12,592 bases of DNA from the NCBI GenBank assembly GCA_900552875.1, contig USCS01000028.1, positions 1 through 12,592 of the forward strand, in the 5' to 3' direction. The notes below the pieces were generated by a model. The model was not told the DNA's origin. It made no database searches and saw only the letters and a program-made list of their open reading frames with translations. Position numbers and translations under genes: made by a program. Positions 1 through 5,646 of this stretch are shown here, one piece after another. Each line of letters begins with the position of its first letter. Within the stretch, counting starts at the first letter, position 1. This DNA is from an uncultured Collinsella sp. (GTDB lineage: Bacteria > Actinomycetota > Coriobacteriia > Coriobacteriales > Coriobacteriaceae).

Positions 1-379
1 ACAGCTCACGGCAAAGCTCGACGTCAAACCCGAGCTGTCCTACGACCTGGCCGGCTCGCTGTCGCTGATCGGCGTCAACCGCGGTCGCAAGAAGGCGCTC
101 AAGTCCATTCTCAAGTCGTTCCGCGAGAACTACGTGCCCGATCGCACCATGCCCATCGCCATTATGACGGCCGATGCCGAAAAGGACGGCGACTGGCTCG
201 AGGCCGTCATCCGCAAGGAGGAGGGCTGCGCCGACGTCACGATCATTCGCAGCTCCGTGGGTCCCACCATCGGCTCGCACGTGGGCCCCGGCATGGTGGC
301 TTGCGCGTTTTGGGGCAAGAACCGCGCCGACAAGGCGTCGCTTTCTGACCGCATCGCGCGCCGCGTGCGCGGCGAGTAG
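1..379 (+). CDS. DegV family protein, C-terminal part (cut by window edge)
   Basis: The open frame runs from base 2 to the TAA-type stop at 377-379 and gives the last 125 residues of a protein that begins outside the window. The visible part contains K-P-x-L-S-Y-D-L-A-G-S-L followed by the R-G-R-K-K-A-L segment. Near the end is a GPTIGSHVGPGMVACAFWG block (residues about 83-101 of the visible part). Both are typical of the C-terminal domain of DegV proteins, where the conserved His-x-Gly-Pro-Gly stretch helps hold a fatty acid. Family knowledge: DegV (FakB-like) proteins bind fatty acids and in Firmicutes present them to the FakA kinase. The exact lipid role here cannot be read from the sequence. 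A 91-base gap separates it from the next gene, so co-transcription is uncertain. Confidence 0.85.
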   Translation, partial: QLTAKLDVKPELSYDLAGSLSLIGVNRGRKKALKSILKSFRENYVPDRTMPIAIMTADAEKDGDWLEAVIRKEEGCADVTIIRSSVGPTIGSHVGPGMVACAFWGKNRADKASLSDRIARRVRGE

Positions 380-382
380 GCA

Positions 383-424
383 GGCGCCGCGCCCGTTAGC
401 GTCCGCAGCTCAAACGCTGGCGCC
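383..424 (+). terminator. possible weak hairpin after the DegV gene
   Basis: Two GGCGCC hexamers (383-388 and 419-424) can pair. Inside them AGCGT (398-402) pairs with ACGCT (414-418), giving a broken GC-rich hairpin shortly after the DegV stop. No T-run follows, so it is not a classical intrinsic terminator. It may be only a GC-rich fold. Confidence 0.25.
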
Positions 425-470
425 GAGTATTCAACCTGGTAACAACACCCAACCCAAAAGGAAAGGTTTC

Positions 471-1550
471 ATGGCAAACAAGCTCTCCGTCGCATTCATC
501 GGCACCGGAATCATGGGTGCCCCCATCGCCGGCCACATCCTGGACGCCGGCTATCCCGTCACGGTCAACAACCGCACCAAGTCCAAGGCTGCCGCACTTG
601 TCGAGCGCGGTGCCGTCTGGGCCGATACGCCGGCCGAGGCCGTGGCAAACGCCGATGTCGTCTTTACCATGGTGGGCTATCCCTCCGAGGTCGAGGAGCT
701 CTACCTGGCGGGCGACGGCCTGCTGGCCTGCACCAAGCCGGGCGCGGTGCTGATCGACCTCACCACGAGCTCGCCCGAGCTCGCGCGCGACATTGCCGAG
801 GCCGCCCAGGTCTCCGGCCGCATGGCGTTTGACTGCCCCGTCACCGGCGGCGAGTCGGGCGCGATCGCCGGCACGCTCACGGCTATCGTGGGCGCCACCG
901 AGAACGACATCGCCCCGGTCCGCGACATCCTTGCCACCTTCGCCGCCAACATCTGCTGCTTCGACGGCGCCGGCAAGGGTCAGGCCGCCAAGCTCGCCAA
1001 CCAGGTGTCGCTGGGCGCCTGCATGGTCGGCATGGCCGATGCCATGGCATTTGCCGAGCTCAACGGCCTGGATCTGGAGAAGACCCGCGAGATGATCTTG
1101 GGCGGCACCGGCAAGTCCGGCGCCATGGAGAGCCTGGCTCCCAAGGCGCTCGACGGCGACTACAAGCCCGGCTTTATGGTCGAGCACTTCATTAAGGACC
1201 TGCGCCTGGCGCTCGCTTACGCCGACGACCGCGAGCTCGCGCTGCCCGGCGCTGACGTGGCCTTTACGCTCTACGACATGCTCGACGCCATCGGTGGCGC
1301 CAAGCTGGGCACCCAGGCCATCACGGTGCTCTACAAGGAGGAGGCCGACGCCATCGCCGCCGGCCTGGACTGGTCGCAGTATCGTCCCGAGGAGCACGGT
1401 GCCCACGAGGACGGCTGCGGTTGCGGTGAGCACGGCGACGACCACGAGTGCGGCTGCGGCCATCACCATGGCGAGGATCACGAGTGCTGCGGCGGTCACG
1501 GCCACGATGACGGCCACGAGTGCTGCTGCGGCCATCATCACGAGGAGTAA
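471..1550 (+). CDS. 3-hydroxyisobutyrate dehydrogenase-family NAD(P) oxidoreductase with Cys/His-rich C-terminal tail
   Basis: 359 residues from ATG 471, preceded by an AAGGAAAGG ribosome site. A longer in-frame extension upstream has no ribosome site and would run through the DegV end. The N-terminus is a Rossmann fold with GTGIMG at 11-16. The substrate loop DCPVTGGESGA is at 121-131, the catalytic lysine is K174 in GKGQAAKLANQ, and the family's late K-D-L is at 242-244. These mark the beta-hydroxyacid dehydrogenase family (3-hydroxyisobutyrate dehydrogenase, tartronate semialdehyde reductase, succinic semialdehyde reductase types). The exact substrate cannot be told. The family normally ends near 290-300 residues. 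Here about 55 residues are added, with 14 His and 9 Cys between 309 and 357 in an Asp/Glu/Gly background. These include three imperfect 12-residue repeats starting at H325, H337 and H349. Such a tail is expected to bind metal ions, by analogy with SlyD or HypB tails. First gene of a tight four-gene cluster. Confidence 0.88.
   Translation: MANKLSVAFIGTGIMGAPIAGHILDAGYPVTVNNRTKSKAAALVERGAVWADTPAEAVANADVVFTMVGYPSEVEELYLAGDGLLACTKPGAVLIDLTTSSPELARDIAEAAQVSGRMAFDCPVTGGESGAIAGTLTAIVGATENDIAPVRDILATFAANICCFDGAGKGQAAKLANQVSLGACMVGMADAMAFAELNGLDLEKTREMILGGTGKSGAMESLAPKALDGDYKPGFMVEHFIKDLRLALAYADDRELALPGADVAFTLYDMLDAIGGAKLGTQAITVLYKEEADAIAAGLDWSQYRPEEHGAHEDGCGCGEHGDDHECGCGHHHGEDHECCGGHGHDDGHECCCGHHHEE
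1443..1547 (+). repeat. 36-base tandem repeat encoding HEC-x-C-G-H-H-H units
   Basis: Within the 3' end of the dehydrogenase gene three imperfect 36-base units lie head to tail (1443-1478, 1479-1514, and 1515-1547, which is one codon short). They encode HECGCGHHHGED, HECCGGHGHDDG and HECCCGHHHEE. A more degenerate unit precedes them (residues about 312-324). All units begin with the codons CAC GAG TGC, so the repeat is visible at base level as well as protein level. This suggests the tail grew by in-frame duplication. Confidence 0.8.
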
Positions 1551-1555
1551 CGCTC

Positions 1556-1984
1556 ATGAGCTGGACGTTCGTGGTGCTCGCGCTGGTGCTCTTTATCTTC
1601 GCGATCTACATCGGCTTTTTGTGCGGCCAGTGGGCCTGCGAAAAGCGTGTGATCACCAAGCGCGACTACTGGATCGCCAACTTTGCGGGCGCGGCGGCAG
1701 TTATCCTGCTGACCTGGGTGTTTTCGCTGTTCCCGTTGGTGCAGTTTGCGCCCATCGGCTGGCTCGGCGGCTTTATCGCCGGCCTCAAGATGAGCTTTGG
1801 CGAGTCGGTGGGCCCGTGGCGCAAGCACGACGAGGTCTTTAACGTCAACAAGTCCCATCGCGCCGCCGCCGACGCGGGTGATGCCGAGGAGCGCCGCCGC
1901 GCCCGGCGCAATGGCGCTGCCGACCGACAGCTTATCTCGGTCACCGACGACAGCAAGGGTGCTGGCAAGCACGCCAATAAATAG
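1556..1984 (+). CDS. small two-helix membrane protein, function unknown
   Basis: 142 residues from ATG 1556, five bases after the dehydrogenase stop. The GAGGAG at 1542-1547, which is the last two sense codons of that gene, is its ribosome site. An upstream in-frame start at 1520 lies inside the preceding coding sequence and is less likely. Hydrophobic segments lie at residues about 4-25 and 40-59, and a shorter apolar stretch follows at 66-78 (APIGWLGGFIAGL). A charged hydrophilic tail (about 85-142) has an Arg-rich patch, EERRRARR, at 111-118. The likely topology is two membrane spans with both ends on the same side. I recognise no family motif. Its tight linkage suggests co-expression with the dehydrogenase and the HEAT-like protein, but a physical link is only a guess. 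Confidence 0.8.
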   Translation: MSWTFVVLALVLFIFAIYIGFLCGQWACEKRVITKRDYWIANFAGAAAVILLTWVFSLFPLVQFAPIGWLGGFIAGLKMSFGESVGPWRKHDEVFNVNKSHRAAADAGDAEERRRARRNGAADRQLISVTDDSKGAGKHANK

Positions 1985-1999
1985 TAAGAAGAGGTAACT

Positions 2000-2698
2000 A
2001 TGGCAGAAAACAAAGACGAACAGCTTACCGACGAGGAGCTGGCACAGCTTCAGCTGGCAGAGGAGAACGAGAGCGCCGTCGACCGCCTGGTCCAGGAGCT
2101 CGGCTGCCCCACGCGCCGCATTCGCCAGTTTGCCGCTCGTGTGCTGCACCTGCTGGCCGAGCGCGATCCGCAGCGCGTCGTACCCTGTGTGCCCGCGCTG
2201 ATTGAGGCGCTCGATCGTCCCGAGGCCCAGACTCGCTGGGAGTGTCTCGACGCCTTGACCGCACTTGCCGCTATCTGCCCCGAGCAGCTGGGCGATGCCT
2301 TTGAGGGCGCCGAGACCGCACTGTTCGACGAGATCTCTTCCACGCTGCGCTATGCCGCCTTCCGTCTGCTGTGCGTGTGGGGTGCCACGAGCGTCGAGCG
2401 TTCGCGCGAAGCTTGGCCCATCCTGGACGAGGCCATCCAGTGCTACCACGGCGACCTTGAGTATCGCGACATGCTCGGTTGCCTGTACGAGTTTTGCCAG
2501 GGCGAGATCGACGCCGAGGTTGCCGAGAAGCTTGCGCTGCGCCTTAAGTTCGATGCCGAGAACGGTAAGGGCAGCTATCTCAAGGCCCGTTCGAGCGAGA
2601 TTTGCGAAATGCTTGTTAAACGTTTTGGCCTGGATCTCTCCAAAAAGAAGAAGCGTGCTAGCGTAAAAAAATCTGACGACGCCGAAGACGAGGAGTAA
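2000..2698 (+). CDS. HEAT-repeat-like helical protein, function unknown
   Basis: 232 residues from ATG 2000, 15 bases after the previous stop, with an AGAGG ribosome site at 1990-1994. After an acidic, Gln/Glu-rich N-terminus (1-25), amphipathic helix pairs follow. VDRLVQELGCPTRRIRQFAA (27-46), VVPCVPALIEALDRPEAQTR (60-79) plus its following helix, and the segment near 103-128 have the spacing and R/D turn residues of HEAT repeats. The protein ends in a Lys-rich patch (KKKKRASVKK, 215-224) and an acidic tail. It has no signal peptide or membrane span, so it is probably a cytoplasmic adaptor or binding protein. HEAT proteins generally bind other proteins or nucleic acid, and no partner can be named from sequence. 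Its last codons GAG GAG provide the ribosome site of the isocitrate dehydrogenase gene downstream. Confidence 0.82.
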   Translation: MAENKDEQLTDEELAQLQLAEENESAVDRLVQELGCPTRRIRQFAARVLHLLAERDPQRVVPCVPALIEALDRPEAQTRWECLDALTALAAICPEQLGDAFEGAETALFDEISSTLRYAAFRLLCVWGATSVERSREAWPILDEAIQCYHGDLEYRDMLGCLYEFCQGEIDAEVAEKLALRLKFDAENGKGSYLKARSSEICEMLVKRFGLDLSKKKKRASVKKSDDAEDEE

Positions 2699-2704
2699 CA
2701 GATT

Positions 2705-3790
2705 ATGGCGCACGATGTAGTCCTGATCCCCGGTGACGGTATCGGTCCCGAGATTACGCAGGCCATGCGCCGCGTGGTCGAGGCCGCCGGTGTCCAGATC
2801 AATTGGAACGTCCGGGAGGCCGGTGCCGGTGTCATGGACGAGTTTGGCACGCCGCTGCCCCAGCACGTGCTCGATGCGGTCGCCGAGACCAAGGTTGCCA
2901 TCAAGGGTCCCATTACTACGCCGGTTGGCACGGGTTTCCGCAGCGTTAACGTCGCCCTGCGCAAGCACTTTGACCTGTACGCCTGTGTGCGCCCTTGCCT
3001 GTCGCAGCCGGGCGACGGCTCGCGCTTCCGCGACGTCGACCTGGTCATCGTGCGCGAGAACACCGAGGACCTCTATGCCGGCATCGAGTTCGATGAGGGG
3101 GCTGCCGAGGTCGAGGAGCTCTCGCAGCTTGTCGAGCGCTCGGGTCAGAAGGCCTTCGCCGCCGATTCCGCTATCTCGATCAAGCCCATCTCCATCGCCA
3201 AGAGCCGCCGCATTGTGGAGTACGCCTTTGAGTACGCCCGCCGCTGCGGCCGCAAAAAGGTGACGGCCGTGCATAAGGCCAACATCATGAAGGCGACCGA
3301 TGGCCTGTTCCTGCGCGTTGCGCGCGAGGTGGCCGCCAACTATCCCGATATCGAGTTCAACGACAAGATCGTCGACGCCACCTGCATGGGCCTGGTCCAA
3401 AACCCCAACGACTTCGATGTCCTGGTGCTGCCCAACCTGTACGGTGACATCGTGAGCGACCTGTGCGCCGGCCTGGTGGGCGGCTTAGGGATGGCCCCCG
3501 GCTCCAACATCGGTGCCGACTGCGCCATCTTCGAGGCAACGCACGGCTCCGCGCCCGATATCGCCGGTCAGGATATCGCCAACCCCACGGCCGAGATCCT
3601 CTCTGCTGCGATGATGCTCGATCACCTGGGCGAGAACGACGCTGCCAATCGTATCCGTGCCGCCGTATCTGCCACGCTCGACGAGGGCGAGCAGGTTACC
3701 GGTGACGTGCGTCGTGCCCAGACCGGCTCCGTCGAGGGCGCCGTGGGCACACAGGCCTTTGCCGATGCCGTTATCGCGCACTTGGCCTAA
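2705..3790 (+). CDS. icd: isocitrate dehydrogenase, NAD-type (isocitrate/isopropylmalate dehydrogenase family)
   Basis: 361 residues from ATG 2705, six bases after the previous stop; GAGGAG at 2690-2695 is the ribosome site. It catalyses oxidative decarboxylation of isocitrate to 2-oxoglutarate in the cytoplasm. Family motifs are present in order: IPGDGIGPE at 8-16; the substrate loop S80-x-N82-x3-R86; R96 in VRP; RENTEDLYAG with R117 and Y124; the second-subunit lysine K191 in HKANIMK; metal-binding aspartates D224, D248 and D252; and the coenzyme loop HGSAPDIAG at 280-288. The Ser/Asn pair in the substrate loop favours isocitrate over isopropylmalate. Asp285-Ile286 stand where NADP enzymes such as E. 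coli Icd carry Lys-Tyr, so NAD is the predicted coenzyme. Length matches short bacterial or mitochondrial-type NAD-IDH rather than the about 416-residue E. coli enzyme. A homoisocitrate or isopropylmalate enzyme is the alternative. No other TCA gene is nearby; the likely use is glutamate precursor supply. Confidence 0.88.
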   Translation: MAHDVVLIPGDGIGPEITQAMRRVVEAAGVQINWNVREAGAGVMDEFGTPLPQHVLDAVAETKVAIKGPITTPVGTGFRSVNVALRKHFDLYACVRPCLSQPGDGSRFRDVDLVIVRENTEDLYAGIEFDEGAAEVEELSQLVERSGQKAFAADSAISIKPISIAKSRRIVEYAFEYARRCGRKKVTAVHKANIMKATDGLFLRVAREVAANYPDIEFNDKIVDATCMGLVQNPNDFDVLVLPNLYGDIVSDLCAGLVGGLGMAPGSNIGADCAIFEATHGSAPDIAGQDIANPTAEILSAAMMLDHLGENDAANRIRAAVSATLDEGEQVTGDVRRAQTGSVEGAVGTQAFADAVIAHLA

Positions 3791-3849
3791 GGTATGCACG
3801 CTGCAAATGCCTAAATAGTACTTAAGTGTTTGCGTATAACCTAAGAATC

Positions 3850-3878
3850 AATACGCCCGGCACTCTGTCGGGCGTATT
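3850..3878 (+). terminator. intrinsic terminator after icd
   Basis: AATACGCCCG (3850-3859) pairs perfectly with CGGGCGTATT (3869-3878) around a nine-base loop, followed by the T-containing CTATTG. The stem is strong but the T-tract is weak, so read-through to the next gene is possible. TATAAC at 3835-3840, just upstream, resembles a -10 box but has no convincing -35. Confidence 0.65.
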
Positions 3879-3916
3879 CTATTGAAGACTATGTTTCCTA
3901 ACAAGGAGTAACCGAT

Positions 3917-5002
3917 ATGGGTCTGATTCAAAAGAAGGACGAGAAGGACGAGATCGACGGCATCCAGATCATCGAGCGCGGCGAAGGCCCCGACGGTGAC
4001 GAGGACGAGAAGATCGACCTGGTCACCGGTACGTCTGCCGAGCACATTGCCGCCGGTACGACGGCCGAGGAGGAGGACGCCCGTCTGGAGGCTCAGATTG
4101 CCGCGGATGCCGCTGACGAGGATCTGATGCCCGAGGAGCAGGACGAGGACGACGACTCCGACGTGGATGACCACACTTGCAAGCACAAGAAGACGATGAT
4201 TGCCGCCTTTGTGGTTGCAGTCGTGATTGCTGCCGTGATTGGCTTCTTTATTGGCAATGGTGGTTTTGGCGGCAAGGGTGTCGGCTCGTCGACCCTGACC
4301 GAGGACCAGCTCGATTCGACCGTGGCAAGCTACAGCTACAACGGCAAGAAGAGCGACATCACCGCACGCGAGGCCATCGAGAGCCAGTACAGCCTCGACA
4401 CCGTCAAGGACGACGACGGCAACTATACCGCTCCGTCTGCCGACGTCATCCTGTCCTACGTGCGCAACAAGATCCTGCTCGACGCTGCCGAGGACGAGGG
4501 CATCACCGTCTCTTCTAAGGAGATGAAGCAGTACGCCGAGGATTCCATCGGCACTTCGGACTACAAGACCATGGCCACGCAGTATGGCGTGTCCAAGGAC
4601 CAGGCCAAGCAGATCGTCCGTCAGTCCGCGACGCTGCAGAAGCTCTACAAGAAGAAGGTGGGCGATAGCTCCGCAAGCATGCCGACCGCCCCGACCGAGC
4701 CTGCTGACGGCAACGAGGAGACCGCGAGCAAGGACTACGCCGATTACATCATCAAACTTGCCGGCGACGAGTGGGATAGCGAAAAGGGCACCTGGAAGGA
4801 CGCCGATAGCACCTACGCTAAGGCCTTCGCTGACGATGCCTTTACGGCTGATAGCGCTACCTACAAGCAGGCCATGACCGCCTACTACACTGCTTATCAG
4901 CAGTATTCCTCGCAGGCTTCGAGCGCCAGCTCCAAGTGGACCGAGTATGCTAATGGCCTCTACGCCAAGGCCAACATCAGCATCTACGGCCTGTTTGCGT
5001 AA
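3917..5002 (+). CDS. membrane-anchored extracytoplasmic protein with SurA/foldase-like domain
   Basis: 361 residues from ATG 3917 with AAGGAG at 3903-3908. Residues 1-88 are hydrophilic and strongly acidic (DEDEKID, EEEDARLEAQ, EEQDEDDDSDVDD). A short basic stretch, KHKK (89-92), precedes a single membrane span at about 94-113, so the acidic part should be cytoplasmic and the remainder outside. The outer part (about 125-361) is charged and helical. Its segment 172-248 (SADVILSYVRNKILLDAAEDEGITVSSKEM, then the YGVSKDQAKQIVR stretch) resembles the N-terminal helical domain of SurA, PrsA and trigger factor chaperones. No parvulin PPIase domain is visible; the rest is Ala/Ser/Tyr-rich (303-345). 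A role in folding or holding secreted proteins is plausible but unproven. It stands alone between two terminators. Confidence 0.8.
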   Translation: MGLIQKKDEKDEIDGIQIIERGEGPDGDEDEKIDLVTGTSAEHIAAGTTAEEEDARLEAQIAADAADEDLMPEEQDEDDDSDVDDHTCKHKKTMIAAFVVAVVIAAVIGFFIGNGGFGGKGVGSSTLTEDQLDSTVASYSYNGKKSDITAREAIESQYSLDTVKDDDGNYTAPSADVILSYVRNKILLDAAEDEGITVSSKEMKQYAEDSIGTSDYKTMATQYGVSKDQAKQIVRQSATLQKLYKKKVGDSSASMPTAPTEPADGNEETASKDYADYIIKLAGDEWDSEKGTWKDADSTYAKAFADDAFTADSATYKQAMTAYYTAYQQYSSQASSASSKWTEYANGLYAKANISIYGLFA

Positions 5003-5044
5003 GGTTTGTCCGACCTTTCGAGTGCGAAGCTGAAATATCTGATG

Positions 5045-5080
5045 AAACCCCCTAGAACGGACATCGTTCTAGGGGGTTTT
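5045..5080 (+). terminator. strong intrinsic terminator
   Basis: AAACCCCCTAGAACG (5045-5059) pairs perfectly over 15 bases with CGTTCTAGGGGGTTT (5065-5079) around a five-base loop, and the T-run closes the stem. The A-run on the left means it could also stop transcription from the other strand. Confidence 0.92.
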
Positions 5081-5190
5081 GCGTTGTAGAGCCATCTGTT
5101 GAGATTGGAAAGGTAGATTGTGTGATCGCACAAGCGCTCCATCGGGTTCCCCTAATTCATCTGGGAAAACAACTGCAAACGATTGCAAGT

Positions 5191-5223
5191 GACCGGTGAA
5201 CGGTCGAAAACTACCGTTCACCG
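5191..5223. repeat. inverted repeat with CGGTGAACGGT arms
   Basis: CGGTGAACGGT (5194-5204) and ACCGTTCACCG (5213-5223) are perfect 11-base inverted copies separated by eight bases. The left arm is itself inside the palindrome GACCG-5 nt-CGGTC (5191-5205). It may be a cruciform, or two facing binding sites for a dimeric regulator. Confidence 0.7.
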
Positions 5224-5408
5224 ATAATCTCAAAACTGGTTCTAACTGGTATTAAGTCAAAAAGACCAATTCACATATCTTCACAATGACCTGCAATTTT
5301 TCTACACGCTATTTTTAGCCGCCCTGCGTTGTTTAGACACAGGAAAAGATCCGATTTTTTGCCAAAGCATTTCGAAACGGTTTCAAAACCGCAGGTAGAA
5401 GTGTTAAC

Positions 5409-5460
5409 GACCGGTAAACGGTCGATTTATCACCGTGAGCGGTGCAAAAACGTTTTACCG
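5409..5460. repeat. second copy of the GACCGGTRAACGGTC element with nested hairpin
   Basis: GACCGGTAAACGGTC (5409-5423) differs from the 5191-5205 copy by one base. Downstream are a small hairpin, CACCG-TGAG-CGGTG (5431-5444), and an inverted near-copy, ACGTTTTACCG (5450-5460, one mismatch to the perfect arm). The spacing between the two copies is 218 bases. Confidence 0.65.
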
Positions 5461-5491
5461 TATGAATCAACGAAAGCGACCTCTTCTGGGG

Positions 5492-5500
5492 TGATATAGT
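5492..5500 (+). promoter_or_regulatory. predicted extended -10 promoter of the PTS operon
   Basis: TGATATAGT matches an extended -10 element (TGn followed by TATAGT at 5495-5500). No good -35 box lies 16-18 bases upstream, which extended -10 promoters can tolerate. Start of transcription would be near 5507, giving a leader of about 140 bases before the IIA gene and placing the operator just after the start point. Confidence 0.5.
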
Positions 5501-5515
5501 GACAACAACACGTCA

Positions 5516-5531
5516 CGTGGTTACTACCAGT
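5516..5531. promoter_or_regulatory. GntR/NagR-type operator in front of the PTS operon
   Basis: CGTGGTTACTACCAGT has the arrangement TGGT-4 nt-ACCA found in NagR and DasR operators (ACTGGT-4 nt-ACCAGT). The 13 bases TGGTTACTACCAG recur exactly in front of agaS. A further half-site, ACTGGT (5541-5546), forms a second inverted pair with ACCAGT at 5526-5531. The site sits roughly 10 bases after the predicted start of transcription, fitting repression. Confidence 0.7.
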
Positions 5532-5593
5532 TTAGAAACCACTGGTCTTCAAAGAACGCTTTCTAAGAAGCTTTAAGGGCGAGTGCCCGCTGG

Positions 5594-5637
5594 CTTCCGA
5601 AAATCATCGGACTCAGATTGTACACACCTTCGGAAGG
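5594..5637 (+). promoter_or_regulatory. leader hairpin covering the IIA ribosome binding site
   Basis: CTTCCGAA (5594-5601) can pair over eight bases with TTCGGAAG (5629-5636), which contains the GGAAGG Shine-Dalgarno of the IIA gene. A competing short hairpin, CCTT-CGG-AAGG (5627-5637), also masks it, and CCGA/TCGG (5597-5600, 5607-5610) would break the long stem. The pairings are seen in sequence; a regulatory switch is inference. Confidence 0.4.
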
Positions 5638-5646
5638 GAAATTAGA

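Larger units (their letters stand above)
5081..5646. other. gene-free, palindrome-rich regulatory region upstream of the PTS operon
   Basis: About 565 bases with no credible gene on either strand, and AT-richer than the surroundings. It holds a near-perfect 16-base palindrome, TTGTGTGATCGCACAA (5118-5133), and a cre-like sequence, TGCAAACGATTGCA (5174-5187). The palindromic element GACCGGTRAACGGTC occurs twice (5191-5205, 5409-5423), with inverted partners at 5213-5223 and, imperfectly, near 5450-5460. ACTGGT half-sites occur at 5235-5240 and 5245-5250, and CGGTTT-CA-AAACCG at 5378-5391. The right end carries the promoter, operator and leader listed separately. Confidence 0.8.

Noticed and set aside
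174..470. N-terminal extension of 99 residues for the dehydrogenase
   Set aside because: It would overlap the DegV end in another frame, is Arg/Ala/Pro-rich shadow sequence, and the AAGGAAAGG site points to ATG 471, where the Rossmann fold begins.
396..1541. Open frame of 381 codons on the - strand opposite the dehydrogenase
   Set aside because: Shadow of the + strand gene; the product is Ala/Val/Gly-rich with no family motif and no ribosome site.
1443..1547. 36-base repeats considered as a CRISPR array
   Set aside because: Units are contiguous with no spacers and are in-frame parts of a coding sequence.
1538..3400. Very long open frame of 620 codons on the - strand
   Set aside because: It runs opposite three well-supported + strand genes, including isocitrate dehydrogenase. 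Strong GC bias at third positions leaves antisense frames open, and the product is a Gly/Asp/Leu-rich sequence without motifs.
5081..5500. Gene-free region considered as mobile-element remnant or attachment site
   Set aside because: No transposase fragment, no target-site duplication, and no tRNA end is visible; the palindromes look like regulatory sites rather than element ends.
5507..5646. PTS leader considered as a known riboswitch, glmS ribozyme or BglG-type antiterminator
   Set aside because: I see no conserved core of any of these, no terminator hairpin with T-run in the leader, and no antiterminator gene nearby.
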